From: Candidatus Eiseniibacteriota bacterium | Lineage (GTDB): Bacteria; Eisenbacteria; RBG-16-71-46 | Length of the DNA: 24,644 bases | Assembly: GCA_023249815.1 (NCBI GenBank) | Contig: JAHFBX010000005.1 | Span: 1 to 24,644, forward strand | Direction of reading: 5' to 3' | Part shown: one piece after another, positions 6,335 to 13,153 of the stretch | Numbering within the stretch: the stretch's first letter is position 1 | Layout of the letters: the number at the start of each line of letters is the position of its first letter | Notes under the pieces: model-generated | The model's database searches: none | Seen by the model: only the letters and a program-made list of their open reading frames with translations | Told to the model about the DNA's origin: nothing | Made by a program: the position numbers and the translations under genes

Positions 6335-7839
6335 TGCCGCGGCTCCAGCGTGTGCTCATCGCGAATCGCGGCGAGATCGCCGTGCGCATCCTGCGCACGC
6401 TGCGCGAGACCGGCCGCACAAGCATCGCCATCTTCAGCGAGCCCGACCGCACCGCGCTGCACGTGCTCATGGCCGACGAGGCCTATCCGGTCGGACCCGG
6501 ACCATCGCACGAGAGCTACCTCAACATGGAGCGCGTGCTCGAGACCGCGAAGCGCGTGCGCGCCGACGCGATCCATCCGGGTTACGGGTTCTTCGCCGAG
6601 AACGAGGCGTTCGCGCGCGCCTGTGCGCAGGCCGGCATCGTGTTCATCGGGCCCTCGCCGGAGACCATCGCCGCGCTCGGCGACAAGCTTGCGGCGCGCA
6701 AGGCTGCGCTGGCCGCGGGCGTGCCGGTGGTGCCGGGGTCTCCCGGTCCCGTGGATTCGCGAGAGGACGTGAAGCGATTCGCGAAGGAAATGGGCTATCC
6801 GCTCATGCTCAAGGCCGCGGCGGGCGGTGGCGGCAAGGGCATGCGCGTCGTGCGCAGCGACGCCGAGCTGGCGACCGCGTGGGACCTGACTCGCGGCGAG
6901 GCCAGGGCCGCGTTCGGGGACGAGCGCGTGTTCGTGGAACGTTTCATCGAGCGGCCGCGGCACGTCGAGGCGCAGATCCTCGGCGACGCCACCGGACGCG
7001 TGGCATTCCTCGGCGAGCGCGAGTGCAGCGTGCAGCGGCGCCACCAGAAGCTGCTCGAAGAGACACCGTGCCCTGCCTTCGACGACGCCACGCGCCGGGC
7101 GTTCGGCGAGGCTGCCGGCCGCGTCGCGAAGCAAGTGGGTTACCGCTCGGCTGGAACGGTCGAGTTCATCTTGGATGAGCAACGGCGGTTCTACTTCCTC
7201 GAGGTGAACACGCGGCTCCAGGTCGAGCACCCCGTGACCGAGATGGTGACGGGACTGGACCTCGTGGCCGAGCAGCTGCGCGTGGCGGAGGGCGACGAGC
7301 TGTCGTTCGGCGACGCGCCGCCGGAGCCGCGCGGCTGGTCCATGGAGGCGCGCATCATCGCCGAGGATCCCGCACGCAACTTCCTGCCGAGCGTGGGCGT
7401 CATCGAGCGCGTGCGGTTCCCGCAGGGCCCCGGCGTGCGCAACGATTCCGGCATCTACCGCGGCTATGAGGTGCCCGTGTTCTACGACTCGCTGCTCTCC
7501 AAGCTGGTCGTGTGGGGCGGCGACCGTGAACAGGCCCGGCGCCGGCTGGCGCGCGCGCTCGACGAGTTCGTGCTCGAGGGTCCGCATCACAACCTCGCGT
7601 TCCAGGCGTGGCTGGCGCTGCACCCCGAGTTCGCGGCCGGCAACCTGAGCACGCAATTCCTCGAGGAGCACTGGCGTCCGGACGCGCTGAAGCCCGGTCC
7701 CGAAGCGACCAACGCCGCGCTGCTCGCCGCGGCGCTGCACGAGCGAAGCGAGCGCCAGCGCGTACAGATCGGAAGACGCGAGGACGCGCGCGGCGCTTCG
7801 GCGTGGAAGTGGATGAATCGCCAGCGGGGTGGCCGGTGA
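6334..7839 (+). CDS. accC: Biotin carboxylase subunit of an acyl-CoA (acetyl-/propionyl-CoA) carboxylase
   Basis: 501 residues. It carboxylates biotin on the carrier protein using ATP and bicarbonate. Domains: N-terminal Rossmann-like domain (about 3-112, starting RVLIANRGEIAVRILRT), ATP-grasp with Lys160 and the glycine loop AAAGGGGKGM (161-170), catalytic segment FYFLEVNTRLQVEHPVTE (286-303; Glu290, Asn292, Arg294 and Glu303), and a C-terminal domain to about 450. The last 50 residues are poorly conserved. The ATG at 6334 has GGAGG 4 bases upstream; the open frame continues further upstream but that part is not coding. It overlaps the biotin-carrier gene by 4 bases. With mutase and epimerase genes next door, propionyl-CoA is the likeliest substrate of the complete enzyme, but the deciding carboxyltransferase subunit is not in the window. 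Confidence 0.95.
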   Translation: MPRLQRVLIANRGEIAVRILRTLRETGRTSIAIFSEPDRTALHVLMADEAYPVGPGPSHESYLNMERVLETAKRVRADAIHPGYGFFAENEAFARACAQAGIVFIGPSPETIAALGDKLAARKAALAAGVPVVPGSPGPVDSREDVKRFAKEMGYPLMLKAAAGGGGKGMRVVRSDAELATAWDLTRGEARAAFGDERVFVERFIERPRHVEAQILGDATGRVAFLGERECSVQRRHQKLLEETPCPAFDDATRRAFGEAAGRVAKQVGYRSAGTVEFILDEQRRFYFLEVNTRLQVEHPVTEMVTGLDLVAEQLRVAEGDELSFGDAPPEPRGWSMEARIIAEDPARNFLPSVGVIERVRFPQGPGVRNDSGIYRGYEVPVFYDSLLSKLVVWGGDREQARRRLARALDEFVLEGPHHNLAFQAWLALHPEFAAGNLSTQFLEEHWRPDALKPGPEATNAALLAAALHERSERQRVQIGRREDARGASAWKWMNRQRGGR

Positions 7840-8360
7840 AGCTGTGGGTGACGCTCGAGGGGCGCGAGGCCGAGGTGACGTTCCGCACCGAGGGTGATCG
7901 GCTGATCCTCGAAGCCGACGGGCGGCACATCGAGGCCGACTTCGTGCGTTTGCCGGATGGCGAGGTGTACTCGCTCTTGATCGACGGCCGCTCGCACGTC
8001 GTGCGTGTCTCGCCCTCCGCGGAAGGGCTCGAAGTGGGGCTGCGCGGGTCGGTGATCCCGGTAGAGGTGAAGCACCCGCTCGAGAAGATGCTCCAGGCCG
8101 CCAGCGGCGCGCGCGCTGCGGCGTGTGGCGAAACCGTGTCGGCTCCGATGCCGGGCGTGGTGGTGGCGCTGCGGGTCGCGGTCGGGAACCACGTCCAGGC
8201 GGGACAGGCGGTCGTGGTGGTCGAGGCGATGAAGATGCAGAACGAGCTGAGCGTGGCGCATGATGGGGTGGTGACGGAAGTGCTCGTCGCGGAGCGGGCG
8301 GCGGTGTCGGCGGGGCAGGCGTTGATTCGCCTGGCTCCGGTGACGGGAGGGTCGGCTTGA
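7836..8360 (+). CDS. accB: Biotin-carrier (biotinyl-lipoyl) protein of the acyl-CoA carboxylase
   Basis: 174 residues from a GTG at 7836 that overlaps the carboxylase stop (GTGA). The C-terminal 75 residues form a biotinyl domain with the biotin-attachment motif EAMKM, Lys133, preceded by SAPMPGVVVALRVAVG. The N-terminal part (about 1-85) is a beta-rich region like the BT-type linker of propionyl- and methylcrotonyl-CoA carboxylases (ADGRHIEADFVRLPDGEVYSLLIDGR). In many such enzymes this domain is fused to the carboxylase subunit; here it is separate but adjacent and coupled. The Shine-Dalgarno is weak, so its translation may depend on the upstream gene. Confidence 0.93.
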   Translation: MKLWVTLEGREAEVTFRTEGDRLILEADGRHIEADFVRLPDGEVYSLLIDGRSHVVRVSPSAEGLEVGLRGSVIPVEVKHPLEKMLQAASGARAAACGETVSAPMPGVVVALRVAVGNHVQAGQAVVVVEAMKMQNELSVAHDGVVTEVLVAERAAVSAGQALIRLAPVTGGSA

Positions 8361-10084
8361 GTCGGAAGGCTCCCAAGAAGTCATCGCAGGCGCGGACACC
8401 TGCTTCTACCGCGGCGCCGGCAGGTCGCTATCCTCGACGGGGCCCGTCGCTGCGCTCTCGCCCGTCTGCGTCGCGACCTGCCGGCGCCGCTTCCGAGCGT
8501 GCGGGGGCGCCTCGCTTCACGCCCTCGGAGTTGCCGGTCGCGGCTTCGTACTTCCCCGCGGACCTGCCGGGGGACCTCGTGCGTCGGACTCCTCCGGCAG
8601 GTTCGCCACCGTACACGCGTGGGATCCATCCGGGGATGTATCGGTCGCGGCTGTGGACGATGCGGCAGTACGCGGGGTTCGGATCGGCGCGGCAGACGAA
8701 TGAGCGATTCCGGTTCCTGCTCGGGCAGGGGCAGACGGGGTTGTCGGTGGCATTCGACCTGCCGACGCAGATGGGCTACGACAGCGATCACGCGCTCGCA
8801 CGCGGTGAGGTTGGACGGGTGGGCGTGGCCATCTCGTGCCTCGCCGACATGGAGGAGCTGCTCGCGGAGCTGCCGTTGGACCGCGTCACGACGTCGATGA
8901 CGATCAACGCCACGGCGCCGCTGCTGCTGGCGTTCTACGTGGCGGTGGCAGATGCGCGCGGCACGTCGCGCGAGGCGCTGGGCGGCACGGTGCAGAATGA
9001 CGTCTTGAAGGAGTACATCGCGCGCGGCACGTACATCTATCCCCCCAGGCCGTCCCTGCGGCTCATCACCGACGTGTTCGAGTTCACCTCGGCGCACGTG
9101 CCGCAGTGGAACAGCATCTCGGTCTCGGGTTACCACATGCGCGAGGCCGGTTGCACCGCGGTGCAAGAGCTGGCGTTCACGCTCGCGAACGGACTGGCCT
9201 ATCTCGAAGCCGCGCGCGCGCGCGGGCTCGACCTCGTCACCATCACGCGGCGCATCTCGTTCTTCTTCAACGCGCACAATCACCTGTTCGAGGAGGCCGC
9301 CAAGTTCCGCGCCGCGCGCAAACTGTGGGCCGAGCTCCTCACCGAACGGTTCGGCATCCGCGACGCCGAGGCGCGCAAGCTCCGATTCCACACGCAGACC
9401 GCGGGCTCCATGCTCACCGCTCAGCAGCCGCTCAACAACGTGGTGCGCGTCACGCTCCAGGGCCTCTCGGCCGTTCTGGGCGGCACGCAGTCGCTGCACA
9501 CGAACAGCTACGACGAGGCGCTGGGCCTGCCGTCGCAGGAGTCGGCGGTGCTGGCACTGCGCACGCAGCAGATCCTCGCGCACGAGAGCGGTGCGACGGA
9601 TTCCGTGGACCCGCTCGCCGGCAGCTACTGGATCGAGGCCATGACCGCCGATCTCGAGGCACGCGCCCGCGCGCTGCTCGCCGAAGTGGATGCGCGGGGC
9701 GGCATGCTCGAGGCAATCGCCGGTGGCTGGGTGCAGGACCAGATCCACGAGGCCGCGTACCGCTGGCAGCGCGATGTGGAGCGCGGCGAGCGCGTGATGG
9801 TGGGGGTCAACCGATTCGGCGACGACCGCCCCGTGCCCGCGCCGCCGTTCACGCACGACCCGGAGGTCGAGGAGCGGCGCGCGCGATTCCTCGCCGACTG
9901 GCGTGCGAGCCGCGACCGGGTCGCGTGCGATGCCGCACTCCTTCGCCTCGCCGCCGCCGCGCGGGGCACCGCGAATCTCATTCCGCGCATCCTCGAATCG
10001 CTCACGCTCAAGGCCACGCTCGGCGAGGTGTGTGACACGCTGCGCGCGGTGTTCGGTGTGTATCGACCAGGAGAGAGTGTGTGA
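8357..10084 (+). CDS. mcmA1: Methylmalonyl-CoA mutase, large (substrate-binding) subunit
   Basis: 575 residues. With a B12-binding partner it interconverts methylmalonyl-CoA and succinyl-CoA. The TIM-barrel domain is complete: YTRGIHPGMYRSRLWTMRQYAGFG (86-109), SVAFDLPTQMGYDSDH, TVQNDVLKEYIARGTYIYPP, SVSGYHMREAG and a typical end (ILESLTLKATLGEVCDTLRAVFGVY). Tyr105, Arg223 and His260 correspond to Tyr89, Arg207 and His244 of the Propionibacterium enzyme. Tyr and Arg at these places are diagnostic of methylmalonyl-CoA; isobutyryl-CoA mutases have Phe and Gln. No cobalamin-binding domain (DxHxxG) follows, so this is the split type and the small subunit must be elsewhere. The TTG start (8357) has GGGAGG 6 bases upstream. 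The first ~53 residues are an unusual Arg/Pro/Ala/Ser-rich extension with more T-ending codons than the rest, and contain a perfect inverted repeat. Confidence 0.93.
   Translation: MSRKAPKKSSQARTPASTAAPAGRYPRRGPSLRSRPSASRPAGAASERAGAPRFTPSELPVAASYFPADLPGDLVRRTPPAGSPPYTRGIHPGMYRSRLWTMRQYAGFGSARQTNERFRFLLGQGQTGLSVAFDLPTQMGYDSDHALARGEVGRVGVAISCLADMEELLAELPLDRVTTSMTINATAPLLLAFYVAVADARGTSREALGGTVQNDVLKEYIARGTYIYPPRPSLRLITDVFEFTSAHVPQWNSISVSGYHMREAGCTAVQELAFTLANGLAYLEAARARGLDLVTITRRISFFFNAHNHLFEEAAKFRAARKLWAELLTERFGIRDAEARKLRFHTQTAGSMLTAQQPLNNVVRVTLQGLSAVLGGTQSLHTNSYDEALGLPSQESAVLALRTQQILAHESGATDSVDPLAGSYWIEAMTADLEARARALLAEVDARGGMLEAIAGGWVQDQIHEAAYRWQRDVERGERVMVGVNRFGDDRPVPAPPFTHDPEVEERRARFLADWRASRDRVACDAALLRLAAAARGTANLIPRILESLTLKATLGEVCDTLRAVFGVYRPGESV
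8411..8490. repeat. Perfect 18-base inverted repeat with 44-base spacer inside the mutase gene
   Basis: The left arm GCGGCGCCGGCAGGTCGC (8411-8428) and right arm GCGACCTGCCGGCGCCGC (8473-8490) are exact reverse complements. The spacer holds a second hairpin, CGACGG-GGC-CCGTCG (8435-8449). All of it lies in the low-complexity N-terminal extension of the mutase. Size and form are compatible with a REP/MITE-like element or an RNA structure in the coding region. Confidence 0.85.
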
Positions 10085-10563
10085 GCGAGAAACCACGGCA
10101 ACCCACTCCCCCGGACCCCGTCGCCGGGTCTGACGCCGTCCACGGGCTCGCCCACGTCGCCATCGCCGTGCGCGAGGCCGATCCGCTGGTCGAAACACTC
10201 GTCCACGGCCTTGGCGCCGTGCGCGGCGGCGAGGAACTGCTCGACGAGGGCGGCTTACGCGTCGTGTTCGTTCACCTGGGCCCGGTCACGCTCGAGCTCT
10301 TGGAGCCGAAACGCGCGGACCACACGGTGGCGAAGTTCCTCGAGACGCGAGGTCCCGGCCTCCACCATGTGAGCCTGGAGGTGCGAGACCTCGTGGCGCA
10401 GCTCGCACGAGCGAAAGCAGCGGGGGTGCGAGTCATCGACGAGACGCCGCGTCCGGGTGCGCATGGCACCCGAGTGGCGTTCCTGAACCCCAAAAGTCTG
10501 GGCGGCGTGCTCGTGGAGTTGTGCGAGTCGTCCGCCGCCAACGAGGGCGAACCGCGCGGCTGA
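10081..10563 (+). CDS. mce: Methylmalonyl-CoA epimerase
   Basis: 160 residues, glyoxalase/VOC fold. It interconverts (2S)- and (2R)-methylmalonyl-CoA, supplying the isomer the mutase uses. The two beta-alpha-beta-beta-beta modules start at HGLAHVAIAVREADPLVETL (21-40) and GPGLHHVSLEVRDL (91-104). Likely metal ligands are His25, the His95/His96 pair and Glu146 or Glu149 in VLVELCE, in the family arrangement. The conserved HGTRVAFLNPKSLGGVLVEL segment (128-146) is typical. The GTG start at 10081 overlaps the mutase stop (GTGA) and has AGGAG 7 bases upstream. The first 20 residues are a non-conserved Pro-rich tail. It is the last gene of the operon, followed by a hairpin. Confidence 0.92.
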   Translation: MSEKPRQPTPPDPVAGSDAVHGLAHVAIAVREADPLVETLVHGLGAVRGGEELLDEGGLRVVFVHLGPVTLELLEPKRADHTVAKFLETRGPGLHHVSLEVRDLVAQLARAKAAGVRVIDETPRPGAHGTRVAFLNPKSLGGVLVELCESSAANEGEPRG

Positions 10564-10569
10564 TCCACA

Positions 10570-10593
10570 CCCAACGGCTCAGCGCCGATTGGG
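10570..10593 (+). terminator. Hairpin after the methylmalonyl-CoA operon
   Basis: CCCAACGGC (10570-10578), loop TCAGC, then GCCG-A-TTGGG (10584-10593): a 9-pair stem with one bulged A, seven bases after the epimerase stop. There is no T-run, which is common for terminators in very GC-rich genomes. Confidence 0.5.
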
Positions 10594-10764
10594 CTCCAGC
10601 GGGTCGGACCCACGCCACTCTGCCGTCAGCCCCGCGATCCGCCACGGCAGGCCCGAGTGCGGCAGGCCCTCCGCTTCGGCACGCGCTCACCGGCGTGGCG
10701 GCAGGTGTCCGGCACGGCGCTCCGCCCGACGAGGCGCGAAACGCCATGCACTTCGCCCGAACCG

Positions 10765-13089
10765 TCAGCGCGCAATGGGCTGGCGCGAGAGCCCCCACAG
10801 TCGCCCAAGCACGAAGTCCACGAGTTCGATCGTCTGCGAGCGCTGGAAGTACCAGATCGGGAAGCCCGTGAACACGAACAGTGACGCCTCACGACCGTGG
10901 TAGACGGTCATCAACGGCCAACCGCTACCCGCCTCGCCACTCTGCGTCTCGTAGAGCGTGTCGAGTACGGACGAAGCGGGAGTTCCGGGGGGCTCGCCCG
11001 CAAGGTGCTCCAGGACGCTGTTCGGTTTGAACAGGTGCTCTGCCGCGTACGACGTGAGGTAGAAGGTGCCCGTGCGCAGTGGGGGCAGCGGATCTGTGGC
11101 GATGGACTTCTCGAACAGCGTCTCCGGCAACAGCGTGTAGTCCGGCGCGCCGGCCCAAGCTCCCACAGCACGTGCCGAGCGCCTGGCGCGGAACGAATGC
11201 AGCACGCGCACTTCGCTCTTCCAATGCGCGTTGTCATACATCAGGCGCCCCGGCCCCAGCTCGCCGAGCGCGGCGGAGAAGATGTTGTCCGGAGACCTCG
11301 GCGCGTCAAAGTTGATCAGTGTCGAATAGGCCGACCCGCCACCCATCAGCCAGAGCCTCCCGCCCTGAAGCAGCCAGGTCGAGAGCGGGTTCGCGACCGC
11401 GGGTGCGCTCAGCGCCCGCAGAAGTGGCATGGGACGGAAGAACGTATTGTAGGGCCCGGTGTATGCGAACGCGGAATTGAGGTCCGTCATCCAGATGATG
11501 TTCCGATAGCGGTCCAATCGCCGGAGGTTGAACGAGGCCGCGGTCGTGAAATGGGTCCCTAACGTATCCAGCGAGTAGCCCGCAAACACACCCGCGGGGC
11601 TTCGGGCGCCCGCCGGGTAACAGCGGTAGGGCTTGTCTCCCGCGGCGTAGAGAAATGTGTCGAGCTCCGCGGCGGAGGGCCACTGCCCCAATGCGCTCGT
11701 CACGCATCCCGCGGTGCCGACGCGATCGGGCGTGAACCAGGTGTCGTCGACGACGAGCAACTCCTTGTCGAAACTCGCGCGCACCACGGTGAACTGCACC
11801 ACCGCGAGACTGCGCAGGTCCAGGTCGTCCTCGGCCTCGAGATAGAAGTAATGCGTCGTGGCGCCGCCCGCACCGGGAGAATCAGCCGGCAGCACGATCC
11901 CCGGGTCCGTCGTGCTCCGGCTCCAGTGGCCCAAGTCCGTCGCTTCGTCGGTGCGGGGCGTCTCGTCGTCAAGCCGGAGGATGTCCACCGCCCAGCGGTA
12001 CCCGCGAATGAATCCACCCGGTGCCGGCTTGGCGGACCAGAAGAGCTGGATCGGGAGGTCCGCCGGGAATTCAACTCTCACGTAGAAGTCCGGGTCCGTG
12101 TAGTAGCCGCCGCTCGGGAATGTGTACGTGAACGCCGGGCTGCCGATGGTGATCTGCGGACCGAGCGACAGCGCCGGGTCCACCCGGAAAAGGAGCATGT
12201 TGCTGTCGCCGCTGAAGACCGGCGAGTAGGCGCCGGCCTGGTCGAATGCCACGACCACGAACATGTAAGTCTGCCCCTGCACGAGGTCATGCAGGCTCGC
12301 GGCCTGGACGTCCCCTCCCACGGAGTCCCAGCCCGCGAAGGCGGGAGCGTAGAAGCGCCGAACGGAGTCCGGGTCCGCGAGCGCCTGCGTGGGCGTGAAC
12401 TCGGAACTGGGCCCGAACAACTTCCAGCGATAGGACGCCGGCTTCTGCGAGCCGATTCCGTCGGGGTCGATCCCCTGCCATTCGATCCGCACGACGGCGG
12501 GAACGGCGCGGGCCAGCAGCGTGCTCGGTGAGGGCACGAGGATCTGCACGCCGGGGGCCATCGTGGTGCTGGTGAACGACGCGGCGGCGAGCGGTGATCG
12601 CGCGCCCTGCTCATCCTGGCAGCGCACGACCACGGTGTGGAAGCCACGGGCGCGCTGCGCGCTGCCCGAAGCAAGACTGTCCGAGCGAAACACGAACGTC
12701 TTGCGATTGGCGATGGTCTTCACCCACACCGTCTCAGCGAGGGCGCGGCTGGGGGGATCCACGGAATACTCGAAGAACGCGACGCGGCCGTCCGGATCGT
12801 AGCCCGCCCAACTCACCTCGTAGGCATACGTGCCCGACGTGTCCGCAGGCGCGGGCACTTGCGTGAGCTGCACGGTCGGACGCAGGTTGGGGATGACCGT
12901 GCCGTGCAGCGCCTGCTTGCCGCAGCCCGCGCCGGCGAGTAGCGCCAATAGCAGCCACGCGCCGGCGTCGAACCGCTGCCTCTTTGAGTCAACCCTCTGG
13001 ATGGCACCCCCCCGAGACCCCGGCTGAGTCCATGGGATACTGGCATCTCGACCTCCCGGTGTCAGCACCTCGATTCCCGTTGCCCCCAC
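10765..13089 (-). CDS. Large Ig-like lipoprotein with a GATase-like C-terminal region
   Basis: 774 residues from the GTG at 13089, which has GGGAG 9 bases upstream. A hydrophobic stretch (WLLLALLAGAG, 45-55) precedes Cys56, a probable lipidation site although position -3 is Gly rather than Leu. The 40 residues before the stretch are unusually long for an n-region, so the true start may be nearer. Three Ig-like/fibronectin-like units follow at about 70-170, 180-305 and 310-440; each has DPDGRVAFFEYSVDPP-, SYRWKLFGP- or GYRWAVDI-type strands. Residues 441-774 (ELLVVDDTWF, NIIWMTDLN, LSTWLLQGGRLWLMGGGSA) resemble the glutamine-amidotransferase-like fold seen at the end of other cell-surface proteins. 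It is divergent from the secreted protein at 13154. No enzymatic role is claimed. Confidence 0.75.
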   Translation of the reverse strand: MGATGIEVLTPGGRDASIPWTQPGSRGGAIQRVDSKRQRFDAGAWLLLALLAGAGCGKQALHGTVIPNLRPTVQLTQVPAPADTSGTYAYEVSWAGYDPDGRVAFFEYSVDPPSRALAETVWVKTIANRKTFVFRSDSLASGSAQRARGFHTVVVRCQDEQGARSPLAAASFTSTTMAPGVQILVPSPSTLLARAVPAVVRIEWQGIDPDGIGSQKPASYRWKLFGPSSEFTPTQALADPDSVRRFYAPAFAGWDSVGGDVQAASLHDLVQGQTYMFVVVAFDQAGAYSPVFSGDSNMLLFRVDPALSLGPQITIGSPAFTYTFPSGGYYTDPDFYVRVEFPADLPIQLFWSAKPAPGGFIRGYRWAVDILRLDDETPRTDEATDLGHWSRSTTDPGIVLPADSPGAGGATTHYFYLEAEDDLDLRSLAVVQFTVVRASFDKELLVVDDTWFTPDRVGTAGCVTSALGQWPSAAELDTFLYAAGDKPYRCYPAGARSPAGVFAGYSLDTLGTHFTTAASFNLRRLDRYRNIIWMTDLNSAFAYTGPYNTFFRPMPLLRALSAPAVANPLSTWLLQGGRLWLMGGGSAYSTLINFDAPRSPDNIFSAALGELGPGRLMYDNAHWKSEVRVLHSFRARRSARAVGAWAGAPDYTLLPETLFEKSIATDPLPPLRTGTFYLTSYAAEHLFKPNSVLEHLAGEPPGTPASSVLDTLYETQSGEAGSGWPLMTVYHGREASLFVFTGFPIWYFQRSQTIELVDFVLGRLWGLSRQPIAR
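13007..13013. repeat. Seven-base C/G homopolymer in the 5' end of the lipoprotein gene
   Basis: Seven Cs on the plus strand (Gs in the sense of the lipoprotein gene) lie between a well-placed ATG (13046, with GGGAGG 5 bases upstream) and the lipoprotein signal sequence. That ATG is out of frame by one base; an eighth G would bring it into frame. Confidence 0.8.
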
Positions 13090-13140
13090 TTCGTCCGTCT
13101 CCCAGGTTTCACGCTACTGGGTCCAACCCCCGCATGGGGC

Positions 13141-13146
13141 GGGAGG
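13141..13146 (+). promoter_or_regulatory. Ribosome binding site that decides the ATT start at 13154
   Basis: GGGAGG, then 7 bases (CCAATTC), then ATT in the frame of the FlgD-tail protein. No ATG, GTG or TTG occurs in this frame between the upstream stop (13025-13027) and the ATG at 13250, which lies after the signal peptide. Confidence 0.6.
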
Positions 13147-13153
13147 CCAATTC

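Noticed and set aside
6274..8376. 700-codon minus-strand open frame opposite the carboxylase genes
   Set aside because: Antisense shadow caused by high GC at third positions; Arg/Ala/Pro/His-rich without domains.
8381..10198. 605-codon minus-strand open frame opposite the mutase
   Set aside because: Antisense shadow of a gene with diagnostic active-site residues.
10731..10743. Short GGCG...CGCC hairpin after the lipoprotein gene
   Set aside because: Only four pairs; not enough to call a terminator.
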